From the NCBI RefSeq assembly GCF_014268455.2, contig NZ_CP077085.1, forward strand, positions 1,674,001 to 1,738,000: DNA of 64,000 bases. The letters are read 5' to 3'. Source of the stretch: Pseudomonas shahriarae. GTDB taxonomy: Bacteria; Pseudomonadota; Gammaproteobacteria; Pseudomonadales; Pseudomonadaceae. Made by a program: the position numbers and the translations under genes. The notes below the pieces were generated by a model. That model was given only the letters and a program-made list of their open reading frames with translations, was not told the origin of the DNA and did not search any database. This document shows, piece after piece, positions 18,268 through 26,584 of this stretch. How positions within the stretch are numbered: position 1 is the stretch's first letter; each line of letters opens with the position of its first letter.

Positions 18268-19032
18268 CAGCTTCTATGCCAGCTCCGAGCGAGTATTCCG
18301 GCCTGAACTGGCGAAGGTGCCCATCGTGGTGCTGAGCAATAACGACGGTTGTGTCATTGACCGGAGCTACGATGCCAAACCTTTCATCAAGATGGGTGAG
18401 CCGTATTTCCAGATCAAGCACAAGCGCAAGCAGCACTGCATCGTCCCGTTCTCCTCCAACTATGCGCTGTACGGCGACATGAGCGAGCGCGTGATGAGTC
18501 TGATCGAGGCAATGGTGCCGGCAGTCGAGGTGTACAGCATCGACGAGGCATTCGCCGACCTGACTGGTATCGGTGAGCTGGATGCCTTAGGCCGGCAGAT
18601 TCGCGCCCAGGTGCTTCGCTGCACCGGTATCCCTGTCGGTGTTGGTATCGCTCACACAAAGACCATGGCGAAGTTGGCAAACCACACCGCGAAACGCCTA
18701 CAGTCCCAAACCGGTGGGGTGGTCAACATTACCGATCCGGTTAAGCGTGACTGGGTACTACGCAATACGGACGTGGCGGAGGTGTGGGGTGTGGGTCGCA
18801 AGATGAAACTCCATCTTGATGCAATAGGTATCAAGTCGGCTATGGACCTGGCTAAAGCCGATCCGTGGACGCTCCGTAAGAAGTTCAGCGTTTTGATCCA
18901 GAAGACGGCCAGGGAGTTGGGCGGCACTCCTTGCCTGGAGCTGGACGAGCCGGATGGGGAATGAGGCGAGAGATGATGAGCAGAGGCTATACGACTAGAC
19001 TCGATCAGCTTTGGTCGGTGGGATGCAGTTGA
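18221..19032 (+). pseudogene. umuC: Decayed umuC-like Y-family polymerase with internal deletion
   Basis: The main open frame (GTG 18221 to stop 18964, 247 residues) carries the polymerase palm and fingers: FALIDCNSFYASSERVF, VVLSNNDGCVI and the catalytic YSIDEAF. It stops after CLELDEPDG, where UmuC should continue for about 170 residues. Directly after, in another frame at 18955-19032, comes the UmuC C-terminus (WGMRREMMSRGYTTRLDQLW), so the middle third was deleted and the frame shifted. The native start codon is also lost at the junction with the integrase. No umuD is nearby. The remnant is unlikely to be an active polymerase. Confidence 0.85.
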
Positions 19033-19113
19033 TGGTAGCAATCAGCCAGATATGAGGTATAAATGGCGAGTTTCGTTAATGCCTCTAAAAAAGAACAGGG
19101 AATGTGAACTCAA

Positions 19114-20190
19114 ATGGCTACCGAAAAAAAACCAGAAGCGCGCACTCAGGACATCAACCCGATCGTGCAGCGCTTCGTTTTTCACAAGCTTATTAGCGTG
19201 CAGGGTCAGAAGCTTGTGCAGACATCGCCAAGACACGAAGCTATGACTTTGCCGGATGAGAAGGTCAATACGCTGGCCGCGAGCATTCTTAAGAGCTTCA
19301 ACGGTGAAGCAAGTGTCGCTTTTGCAGGCATCGAAACTGATAGCTGGTTCGAGACTAAAACACGCAAGTACCTAGATCAGAAAGTTAAGCCAGAGGATAA
19401 CGCGGTCTTCTACGATTATTCTATAATGATGATGGAAAAGCTCGCAGATAAAATGGAAGAGGCTCCACTCTCAACTGGCGGCTATTTGACCATTATAGAT
19501 TACATGATAGAGGGAGGGCGGCATTTAATGCTTGTTCTCATTAAGGACCAGAAAGGTATCGGTATTAACGCTGATATGGAACTCGAAGAGGTCGTTACTC
19601 TCGGGACAGACAAGCTTCATTTTGCCGCTGATATTCATGTCGGGCGCTGGTTGTCAGAAGATAAAGTTGAACGTGAGCGGCACGTGGCCTTTCTAAAAGG
19701 GAAAAACCGACTCGATACAGTTGTTGGTTATTTTAAAAGCCTTTTGAATATCGATGAAGCCCAGTATCACGATCCATCGAAACATACCAAGCAGATTGTT
19801 ACGGCGGTTAAAAACTATTGTGAGTCCTTCAAAGATGAAGATGGTGCATTGGCTGCAAGAAGAGCGATTCAGGATTGGGCCGAAAGCCAAGCGGCTAATG
19901 GTCTTGCGATAACTCTAAGTGCTGTGGCGAATTTGATCGAGCCAGATTCGCCTGAGAAATTTATTGAATATCTTAAAGTGAATAAGTTGGAGATCCCAGC
20001 TGAATTTGTTCCGGTTACTCAGTTCTTGAAATCGTTAATGAAATATAAAGTTGTTGGGCCAAAGAAGCAGTACACATTATCTTTTGAGCAGTCTGCAATA
20101 GAGGATGGTCTGATTTTTCAGAATGAAAATGGCAATATCGAAATTGCCGAAGCTCCTGCTGCAACTTTGAAACTCATACCAATAAAATGA
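19114..20190 (+). CDS. NdpA/YejK-family nucleoid-associated protein (island)
   Basis: A 358-residue protein similar in length and pattern to the 37-kDa nucleoid-associated family (PF04245). Matching segments include FVFHKLI near the start, the central GGYLTIIDYMIEGGRHLMLV and VGRWL region, the landmark FLKGKNRLDTVVGYF (about 192-206), and a C-terminal beta region. The core genome normally carries its own housekeeping copy, so this island copy is divergent and accessory. It overlaps the next gene by 4 bp (ATGA), and the pair is probably translated together. A role with the membrane protein, perhaps in phage or plasmid defence, is inference only. Confidence 0.75.
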   Translation: MATEKKPEARTQDINPIVQRFVFHKLISVQGQKLVQTSPRHEAMTLPDEKVNTLAASILKSFNGEASVAFAGIETDSWFETKTRKYLDQKVKPEDNAVFYDYSIMMMEKLADKMEEAPLSTGGYLTIIDYMIEGGRHLMLVLIKDQKGIGINADMELEEVVTLGTDKLHFAADIHVGRWLSEDKVERERHVAFLKGKNRLDTVVGYFKSLLNIDEAQYHDPSKHTKQIVTAVKNYCESFKDEDGALAARRAIQDWAESQAANGLAITLSAVANLIEPDSPEKFIEYLKVNKLEIPAEFVPVTQFLKSLMKYKVVGPKKQYTLSFEQSAIEDGLIFQNENGNIEIAEAPAATLKLIPIK

Positions 20191-21494
20191 CTAGCTCAGA
20201 AGAACTAAAAGATATTGATAGGATACTCGAACTGTCGGGCTTGACTGCTTTTGAATGGCACCCATCTTGTATATCTTGTGAGCGGACTTTCAGTTCTACA
20301 GCAGTTGCTCTAATTAAAGCGCTTATTGATAGCCCACATACGGAAGTGAGACTTAAGAAAAAGGGTCAGCACGTTGAGGATTTGAATGGCGGTGACGTCT
20401 TCGAGGTTTCTATCGACTTGCCAAAAGGTGCTCACTGTTGCCTTGCGCGGACTCCGAACGATCTCCTCCGTTTTTACTATCTGCACGCGTTACCAGAACA
20501 GTATGCTTTTGCGGACCCATTTTATAAATCTTGGGACGCAGGCAGAGTTAAGCAACCTGCGATTGTAGAAAGGTTAATCTCTGCGAACAGCTTTGTGATG
20601 TCACTCGAGCAGCATCGCATTTTGGAACGCGACGGAAATAGTAGAAGTTATGTTGTGCACACTCACAATGGGAAAACGTGCATTCCTTTTAAGTCTGAAG
20701 CAGGTTACTTGGAAAGTTTACCTCTGGAAATTCAGGAAGCGATAAAGATTCTAGCTGAGTTGTTTAATGATAGCATTCACTCCCGTGAAAAGGAGCGGAT
20801 CGTACGTAATGCCATAGCTGAGGCTATGCGTTCGTGCGATTTAGAAATGCGTTTGAAGCATCTTCTCAAGCATGCATTGGAAATTGTGTTGGTTGCGCGG
20901 AATAATTATGACTTGTTTGTGGCTAGCTTCTCTTTTCAAAATGATCAAGAAAAGCTTTATGAGCAGAAACGCGAGTTTAACGTAAAGCTAAACGCATTGC
21001 TGTCAGGTATACAGGGGAAATTGTTAGCTATTCCGGTGTCCACAATACTTGCTACCAGTCAGCTGAAAAATGTTGGTGAGCAAAATTATATTTTGATTAA
21101 TGCTTCAATAATTTTCTCGGCTGCTTTTTTTACTTTAATAATTGTCTGGTTGATACTTAGTCAGTTAGCCGCGCTGATGTCTATAAAGTCAGAGATAGAA
21201 TCAAAGGAGAAGAGGTTTAAGGTTGAGCTGCCAAGAATATTTAGTGAGGTTGAGTCGATTTTTACCGCGCTCAAAGCGTCCTGTGTTTTTAATATTAGAG
21301 TGTCAAAGGTTATTCTTGGTTTGGCCAGTATTCTGTTTGTTGTGACTTTTTATGTTTATGTTTTGAAAACGCCACCGTTGCACTGCCTTTTATTATCCAT
21401 GCTTCACGCTACTATGTTTGGGTTTTTATGGTTGTTTGATTGGATAAGGGAGGCGATTCCTGTGGTATGGTCTTATTTTTTTAACTCTGGCTAA
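20187..21494 (+). CDS. Membrane protein of unknown function, coupled to NdpA-like gene
   Basis: A 435-residue protein that I do not recognise. The N-terminal 240 residues are soluble. A hydrophobic helix at about 312-338 is followed by a charged helix (KSEIESKEKRFKVELPR), and two more membrane spans lie at about 374-393 and 396-417. The start codon overlaps the stop of the upstream NdpA-like gene (ATGA). The base composition is strongly AT-rich, with many TTT, AAT and TTA codons, unlike the core genome. The fixed pairing of a nucleoid-type protein with a membrane protein resembles two-gene conflict systems, but no effector motif is visible. Confidence 0.6.
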   Translation: MTSSEELKDIDRILELSGLTAFEWHPSCISCERTFSSTAVALIKALIDSPHTEVRLKKKGQHVEDLNGGDVFEVSIDLPKGAHCCLARTPNDLLRFYYLHALPEQYAFADPFYKSWDAGRVKQPAIVERLISANSFVMSLEQHRILERDGNSRSYVVHTHNGKTCIPFKSEAGYLESLPLEIQEAIKILAELFNDSIHSREKERIVRNAIAEAMRSCDLEMRLKHLLKHALEIVLVARNNYDLFVASFSFQNDQEKLYEQKREFNVKLNALLSGIQGKLLAIPVSTILATSQLKNVGEQNYILINASIIFSAAFFTLIIVWLILSQLAALMSIKSEIESKEKRFKVELPRIFSEVESIFTALKASCVFNIRVSKVILGLASILFVVTFYVYVLKTPPLHCLLLSMLHATMFGFLWLFDWIREAIPVVWSYFFNSG

Positions 21495-21945
21495 TCATTA
21501 GAATGAAAGCAGCTTTAGGGAAGATACATGGTTTCTTGAGTGGTTTGAATAAGGAAGCTTGGCGAATGTCAGGTTTTCTTCATGAGAAAGAGGTCGGTTG
21601 TTGCTTGAATTTTGCTATATTGCGAATGTGTTGTGCACAATATATCAATAAACACGTGCGTAGGAGCTAATAGGCGTTCCAATCCATCATCGGACGGATC
21701 GTTTCTCTGGAGTGTCGAGCACCGAGCGTGGGGCAAAAATGGGACAAGCCGTTGGTCATGCAGCCGTAGAGCTCAATTTGAACCAGCGCATACTCAAGGA
21801 ATTATTGCCATCACCGATTCCGATTCAGCTCAATGTCCCCACAACATACCCTTGCACAGTAGTTTTGGGGGAGGTGTGTACAGGTAGGTGCTTAAGGAAC
21901 CTCTTTTAGCATGTCAAGAGACCGTGATTATAGTAATCAAGGCTC
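21495..21945. other. Non-coding stretch inside the island
   Basis: No convincing gene is seen in these 450 bp. A 56-codon frame from the ATG at 21739 to 21909 (start MGQAVGHAAVELN) has codon use closer to coding DNA than its surroundings, but no good Shine-Dalgarno sequence and no recognisable family. The rest is AT-rich. It may contain the promoter of the DnaB-like gene or remnants of a lost gene. Confidence 0.4.
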
Positions 21946-22803
21946 ATGTTATCTTCCTTTCACTTTTTTCTACATCGGGACCATGTGGTGAGTCGTACAA
22001 ATTTTTGTGAATTGCTCGCAAGTGAAATTGATCGTCTAGACGGCCTCTTTAACGAATCTCCCAATCTCAAGAAGACGCGGATTGATGACCCTCAGCTGGA
22101 AATGCCTGGGTTGGCCATCATTGCTTCGCGCACGACTGCTTTGAGGCGAGAGTATCTCGCCGGGATAGCGATTTGTGCTTTAGGGAATATTGAGCTGGAC
22201 GCCCATGTCACTGCACCCGGGCTTACAGTTCTAGCAAACCATAGCCCTCAGATTTTCATGCGCCAAATGCTTGCTCAGATGAGCAAATTAAAATTTGAAA
22301 CGCTGGATCAGTGCCAGCTTGAGGATGATGACTGGCCCCGCTTAACCAGTGGGGTTCTGATCTTAGAAGGGAGGGCTGCGGTAAAGGAAAGCGATGATGC
22401 TTCCATTGATGTGGACGAGTTGCATCTCAGGTGGGAATCCGCGATCTACTCCATAGTAGACCTTGTGAACCTGATTTCCGGCTCCACAAGAGCGTCAACG
22501 ATCATTGTTGAAAACTACCACCTGATCAATGACGTTACCAACCATCCTGATGCTATCCGTAATTTGCGTAATGCGGCGACCGCTGCGGGCATCTACCTGT
22601 ATATCGGCTGCGGGCTTACCCATTGGCATGAAGTCAGGACAAGTGGAACCCTCTACCTTTCTGACCTCGCGGAGAGCCTGACTGAGGCGGTACACGTAGC
22701 TGATCTCATCACCCTGCTTAGTCCCTCGAATTCCGGAGTATCCGCAGTAATATACGACTCAAGATATAGCGCGCCGTGGCGAGGAAGTTTGATCACATCC
22801 TAA
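21946..22803 (+). CDS. DnaB-helicase-like RecA-fold protein with degenerate Walker A (island)
   Basis: A 285-residue protein whose layout follows the C-terminal ATPase domain of replicative DnaB. GLAIIASRTTALRREYLAG occupies the place of the DnaB Walker A (GLIVLAARPSMGKTALAL type). LKFETLDQCQLEDDDWPRLT corresponds to the DnaB segment before helix S-D-E-E-W, and SDLAESLTEAVHVADLITLL matches the SDLRESGAIEQDAD region. The Walker A Lys/Thr are gone, so ATP hydrolysis is doubtful. The start is uncertain; GTG codons at 21985 and 21988 are alternatives. It is the last gene before the right island end. Confidence 0.5.
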   Translation: MLSSFHFFLHRDHVVSRTNFCELLASEIDRLDGLFNESPNLKKTRIDDPQLEMPGLAIIASRTTALRREYLAGIAICALGNIELDAHVTAPGLTVLANHSPQIFMRQMLAQMSKLKFETLDQCQLEDDDWPRLTSGVLILEGRAAVKESDDASIDVDELHLRWESAIYSIVDLVNLISGSTRASTIIVENYHLINDVTNHPDAIRNLRNAATAAGIYLYIGCGLTHWHEVRTSGTLYLSDLAESLTEAVHVADLITLLSPSNSGVSAVIYDSRYSAPWRGSLITS

Positions 22804-22812
22804 CGGGTAAAA

Positions 22813-22833
22813 GGTTAGGGCAAAATTAGGGCA
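22813..22833 (+). promoter_or_regulatory. Candidate integrase arm-type sites, right end
   Basis: Two TTAGGGCA boxes with TAGGGCA at 22816 and 22827, again 11 bp apart and in the same orientation as the pair at the left end. Confidence 0.55.
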
Positions 22834-22929
22834 GATACAGGGCCGCAATAGACCGCAGCGCACCGCAGACATAGCAAAAAAACGTCGAGTCTACTGGTCT
22901 AGAGCGGTCCCCAGAGACTTTGAAAGGGA

Positions 22930-22955
22930 TTCGAATCCCTATCTCTCCGCCATTA
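22930..22955 (+). repeat. attR direct repeat
   Basis: An exact 26-bp copy of 15823-15848, containing the end of the tRNA-Ser T arm and acceptor stem with CCA. The rest of the tRNA is absent on this side, so this is not a second tRNA gene. Confidence 0.92.
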
Positions 22956-22960
22956 CACAG

Positions 22961-22997
22961 AAAAAGCCCCGTAGTTGAAAAACTACGGGGCTTTTTC
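22961..22997 (+). terminator. Original tRNA-Ser terminator, now right of the island
   Basis: AAAAAGCCCCGTAGTT pairs with AACTACGGGGCTTTTT around GAAA. It lies 6 bp after attR and was probably the terminator of tRNA-Ser before integration. Confidence 0.9.
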
Positions 22998-23184
22998 GTT
23001 TCCGAAACTTGCTGAAAATACCGCCTCCTACGATTCACTCCCCGTACTACACAACAAACCCACCTTTCATGCAGGCTTCCAAAACGTTACGCACAGCGCC
23101 TGCGTTGCGCGCCCCTCTGTAAGTCAATATCGTTTGCCGTGTGCGAGATAGTTCTCCCATCCCAACACTGCAAAGGAATGCCTG

Positions 23185-23439
23185 ATGAGTAAAAACACGA
23201 AAAAGACCTCCGACAAGATGGCCACGTTAGCAGCCGAAACCCTGAATAATCCAAACGCCTCAGCTATCGCCAGAAGCCTGGCTGCCTCGGCGTTGGCTCA
23301 GAGTGGTAAGGATAAGCAGACCAGTGCGCAGATGGAGGAGAAAGCTGGAAAGACGCTTCAGAGCGATAAGTACAGCGAGCAGACGAAAGCGCTTGCCGCC
23401 TCTGTGCTCTCCCAATCCAATAAAGAGCGAGGAAGCTGA
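23185..23439 (+). CDS. Small Ala/Ser/Lys-rich hypothetical protein
   Basis: An 84-residue hydrophilic protein, rich in A, S, K and Q, with two similar stretches, IARSLAASALAQSGKDKQTS and TKALAASVLSQSNKERGS, that suggest an internal duplication of about 45 residues. No signal peptide or membrane segment is present. GGAATG before the ATG is a plausible ribosome-binding site. The function is unknown; similar small proteins are common in Pseudomonas. Confidence 0.65.
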   Translation: MSKNTKKTSDKMATLAAETLNNPNASAIARSLAASALAQSGKDKQTSAQMEEKAGKTLQSDKYSEQTKALAASVLSQSNKERGS

Positions 23440-23627
23440 GAGGCGACCCTTCTGAATAAGGCCGGTGGTTGTTTCCATAGGTTATTGGGGAATGGGCTGC
23501 CTTACCTGAGGCTGTCCATTTCTCACAAAAAGGCTTGGCTTGCCACCATCCATCAGAAAAGCTGCCCATGGCTATCTCCAGTTCTATGCTGGGTCATAAG
23601 ACCAATTCTTATGGATGGGAGATGGGT

Positions 23628-23774
23628 ATGAATAACGAACCCAAGCCACGCGACGACTCGGCGCAGGAGCGGGCTCGGCGGCTTCACGAAGAAGAGAAAC
23701 CGCAGACCTGGAAGCACCCGGATGATGGGACGGAATTGTCCGAGCGCGACCAGGAGCGCCCGCTTAAGCCCTGA
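23628..23774 (+). CDS. Small highly charged hypothetical protein
   Basis: A 48-residue protein, nearly all charged or polar (RRLHEEEKPQTWKHPDDG), probably unstructured. I prefer the ATG at 23628, preceded by GGGAGATGG, to the longer frame starting at 23535. The function is unknown. Confidence 0.45.
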   Translation: MNNEPKPRDDSAQERARRLHEEEKPQTWKHPDDGTELSERDQERPLKP

Positions 23775-23804
23775 CGTCCGACGATGAGAGCGCCCCCAGC
23801 GCTT

Positions 23805-24197
23805 TCATCCGGCTATCGGCGTACACAGCTCTACCAGCGTGCCATCCGGGCAGCGCACGTAAGACACTACCTGGCCCCAGGGCTTGCTGCTCGGTGCCGA
23901 GAGTTCGCTGGCACCTGCGGCCAGCGCTTTGGCGTGGGCCGCCGGTACGTCTTCGGTTACAAACCCCAGCTCCATGCCCAGCGGTTGCTTCGAGGTATGG
24001 GCGGCGACGTGCCCACCCTTGAAGTTCATCTCCCCCAGCTCATGGGCGGCGAAGGACAACGTAGTGCCCCCGGTTTCCAACTCGCCATAGGTCCCTGATT
24101 CATGCAGGAAGCGTCGGCTGAAGCCAAAGGCCTTTTCGAAAAACTGCAGTGACGCGGCCACGTCCGGGACGTAGACGATGGTGTAGGCGAATTTCAT
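23805..24197 (-). CDS. VOC-family protein (glyoxalase/bleomycin-resistance fold)
   Basis: A 130-residue single-domain vicinal oxygen chelate protein. It opens FAYTIVYVPDVAASLQFFEKAFGF and ends with the paired beta-alpha-beta unit SYVRCPDGTLVELCTP; the terminal Glu is a likely metal ligand. Members act as small dioxygenases, isomerases or drug binders. Nothing nearby narrows the substrate. Confidence 0.85.
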   Translation of the reverse strand: MKFAYTIVYVPDVAASLQFFEKAFGFSRRFLHESGTYGELETGGTTLSFAAHELGEMNFKGGHVAAHTSKQPLGMELGFVTEDVPAAHAKALAAGASELSAPSSKPWGQVVSYVRCPDGTLVELCTPIAG

Positions 24198-24264
24198 GGC
24201 TAAGCGCTCCTTGCTTGAAGAAAGTGGCTAATTAGAGGGCGAGGCGGCGGGCTCGTCAATCTGC

Positions 24265-24462
24265 CTATACCAGCAGCGCCGTGGGAAACCCCGACGCCAG
24301 GACCAGATACGCAACGATGGCGGCCAGGCACAGCCCGACAAACACCCGCAGCAGCGTCCTGGCGGTTGGGTGGGCGATGAGTCTGATACTCCAGATACAC
24401 AGCCCGGCCATCAGGATGGCCAGGGCAAGAATGACCAGCACGGGGATGTTCTCGGTTGTCAT
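24265..24462 (-). CDS. Small two-span membrane protein
   Basis: A 65-residue protein with two hydrophobic helices, about 7-28 (VLVILALAILMAGLCIWSI) and 40-60 (VFVGLCLAAIVAYLVLASG), separated by a short basic loop. Its ATG is 109 bp from the start of the divergent LysR gene. The function is unknown. Confidence 0.55.
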   Translation of the reverse strand: MTTENIPVLVILALAILMAGLCIWSIRLIAHPTARTLLRVFVGLCLAAIVAYLVLASGFPTALLV

Positions 24463-24570
24463 GGAAGCTGATTTATAGTCTCAAACACGTGGGTTGGATA
24501 GTCGACGCATAGACGCAGGCCCTGCAGTGTTCCTAAACTGCCGGCAGTCTTGGGCTGTAGGGCGTTTGCC

Positions 24571-25473
24571 ATGAATCGCAATGAATTACGCAAGGCCGAC
24601 ATCAACCTGATGGTGGTCTTTGAAACGCTGATGCTCGAGCGCAACGTAACGCGTGTGGCAGAGAAGCTGTTTCTCGGCCAACCCACGGTCAGTTCGGCCC
24701 TCAACCGCTTGCGCACGTTGTTCAACGACCCGCTGTTTATCCGTGTCGGCCATCGTATGGAGCCCACGGCGCGGGCCGAGGAGCTTATCTTGCATCTGTC
24801 GCCGGCCCTGGACTCGCTGTCGGCGGCGTTGAGCCTTACCCATGATTTCGATCCGTCTGTCAGTACCATGACCTTTCGCATCGGCCTGTCCGATGACGTC
24901 GAGTTCGGCCTGTTGCCGCCGCTGTTGCGGGCCCTGCGCACCGAAGCGCCGCAGGTGGTGTTTGTGGTGCAGCATGTCGATTACTGGCGGATCCCGGACT
25001 TGCTGGCCTCTGGCGATATCACCGTCGGCATCACCCAGACCCGTGGCCTGCCGGCCAATGCCAAGCGCAAGTTGTTGCGCCATATCCGCCCCAGCGTGCT
25101 ACGCGCAGATGCCTCGGATCAGCCGTTGACCCTCGATGAATATTGCTCACGACCCCATGTGCTGGTGTCCCACACCGCCAACGTCGCAGGGTTTGCCGAT
25201 GAGTGGCTGGCGGAGATCGGTCGCAAGCGGCATGTGGTGTTATCTGTGCCGCAATACAGTTCCTTGCCGGCACTGCTGGCCGGCACCGATATGATCGCCA
25301 GCCTTCCGGATTACACGGCCCAGGCCATGGCCGCAGCGGGCAATCTGTTTTGTGAGCCGTTCCCGTTCGATACGCCGACCCTGGACTTGTCCATGGTCTG
25401 GCTCAGCCACGTTGACAGTGACCCCGCCGAACGCTGGATGCGCTCGCGGCTGGAAGCATTTATGGGGGGCTGA
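24571..25473 (+). CDS. LysR-family transcriptional regulator (NahR/NodD/LeuO-like)
   Basis: A 300-residue regulator. The winged helix-turn-helix is RKADINLMVVFETLMLERN through SSALNRLRTLFNDPLFIR (residues 5-52), typical of the NodD/NahR/LeuO subgroup, followed by a periplasmic-binding-protein-like effector domain. I chose the ATG at 24571 rather than one seven codons upstream. It ends 17 bp before a convergent second LysR gene. Its target is unknown. Confidence 0.88.
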   Translation: MNRNELRKADINLMVVFETLMLERNVTRVAEKLFLGQPTVSSALNRLRTLFNDPLFIRVGHRMEPTARAEELILHLSPALDSLSAALSLTHDFDPSVSTMTFRIGLSDDVEFGLLPPLLRALRTEAPQVVFVVQHVDYWRIPDLLASGDITVGITQTRGLPANAKRKLLRHIRPSVLRADASDQPLTLDEYCSRPHVLVSHTANVAGFADEWLAEIGRKRHVVLSVPQYSSLPALLAGTDMIASLPDYTAQAMAAAGNLFCEPFPFDTPTLDLSMVWLSHVDSDPAERWMRSRLEAFMGG

Positions 25474-25490
25474 GAGCACTAAGCGGCACG

Positions 25491-26447
25491 TCATATCTGC
25501 GCTTCTTTTGCCGCATCCTGCTTGACGCTTGCCACTGCCTTGACCACCTGCTCGCGAAACCACGCGTTGGCAGTTTCCTGCTCGCTGACGTCGTTCCACT
25601 GCATATCCAGGGTGAACCCCGGCAGGCCGTTGGGGGCTTCGCAGTGGCCGAACTGCGGCTCCAGGGCCAGCAGCTGTTGCACACGCCGGGGCAGGGTGAC
25701 GATAAAGTCGGTGCCGGCAATCATCTTCAGCGCCGCGCTGTAGCTGTTGGCCCGGGCGATAACCTGGCGCTTGTGGGCCTGGCGGGCGAGCCAGCCGTCG
25801 ATCATGTTGGTGTCCGAGGTCCAGGGTGTCGGGAATACATGGCGCCGGGCCACAAACGACTGCAGGCTGAACGCCGGCTCGCGCGGGGCGGCGCGTTTAT
25901 CGAAGACGCAGACCAGGTCGTCCTCCAGCAGCATCTGCGTCCTGAGATCCTTGTGCTCACGGTGAAAGTGCGGGCCGAAGCAAATCACCAGGTCCAGGCG
26001 CCCGTCGCGCAGGGCCTCTACGGGAATCTCGGTTTCCAGCTTCTGCACATTGACGATCACTGGCAGGTCGGCGTGATCGAAGTGTTTCAGCAACCTGGGC
26101 AGGATCAGTTGCTCGAAGTATTCGGGCGCGCAAAGGTTGAAGGTGACAGCTTTTTGCGTGGGGTCGAACGTCTGGGCGCCCGCGTGGCAGAGGTTGATGC
26201 TTTCGAGGATTTTCTGCACATGCCCGTACATGCTGCTGGCTTTGTAGGTCGGGCGCATGCCCGCACGGGTGTTGATAAACAGATCGTCTTCGAAGCTGGT
26301 GCGCAGTTTCTTCAGGCTGTAACTGACCGTAGACTGGCTGACAAACAGGGTTTCGGACACATCGGTGACGCTGCTTTGCTCATACACAGCGACAAACACC
26401 ATCAGGTCCTGCATATCGAGCTTTCTAAGCAAGTTGCTGTTTAGCAT
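25491..26447 (-). CDS. LysR-family transcriptional regulator
   Basis: A 318-residue regulator of the same NodD/LeuO-like subgroup as its neighbour, with an HTH at about 10-60 (MQDLMVFVAVYEQSSVTDVS, then SYSLKKLRTSFEDDLFI). I chose the ATG at 26447; the open frame continues far upstream only as antisense to the MFS gene. It may regulate the adjacent MFS transporter, which is transcribed in the same direction 137 bp upstream. Confidence 0.87.
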   Translation of the reverse strand: MLNSNLLRKLDMQDLMVFVAVYEQSSVTDVSETLFVSQSTVSYSLKKLRTSFEDDLFINTRAGMRPTYKASSMYGHVQKILESINLCHAGAQTFDPTQKAVTFNLCAPEYFEQLILPRLLKHFDHADLPVIVNVQKLETEIPVEALRDGRLDLVICFGPHFHREHKDLRTQMLLEDDLVCVFDKRAAPREPAFSLQSFVARRHVFPTPWTSDTNMIDGWLARQAHKRQVIARANSYSAALKMIAGTDFIVTLPRRVQQLLALEPQFGHCEAPNGLPGFTLDMQWNDVSEQETANAWFREQVVKAVASVKQDAAKEAQI

Positions 26448-26584
26448 TCGTTCCGTCCGTGAGCCTGTTGCGCGACCGCAGCGCAAACAAGGCAAAATGT
26501 TAACGGAACGCTCGTGCCAATAGAAAGGTCTGTCGGACCTTTCTATGTCTGTTGTGGGACAGATACTGTTTGGAACACGACGCC

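Larger units (their letters stand above)
15823..22955. mobile_element. Genomic island integrated at tRNA-Ser
   Basis: The segment is flanked by a perfect 26-bp direct repeat that begins in the tRNA T arm (15823-15848 and 22930-22955). It encodes a tyrosine recombinase, is visibly more AT-rich than its flanks (most clearly 16,600-17,220 and 19,100-21,500), and contains genes foreign to the surrounding core. No phage structural, conjugation or replication-origin genes are seen. The recombinase is truncated, so the island may be immobile. Confidence 0.9.

Noticed and set aside
22930..22955. Second tRNA-Ser gene
   Set aside because: Only the 3' T-arm and acceptor half is present; the D arm and anticodon are missing. 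It is attR.
15823..22955. Prophage
   Set aside because: No capsid, tail, terminase, lysis or repressor genes are seen; only a recombinase. A small genomic island is the better description.
22826..23038. Minus-strand frame spanning attR
   Set aside because: It crosses the att repeat and the terminator, and has no family similarity.
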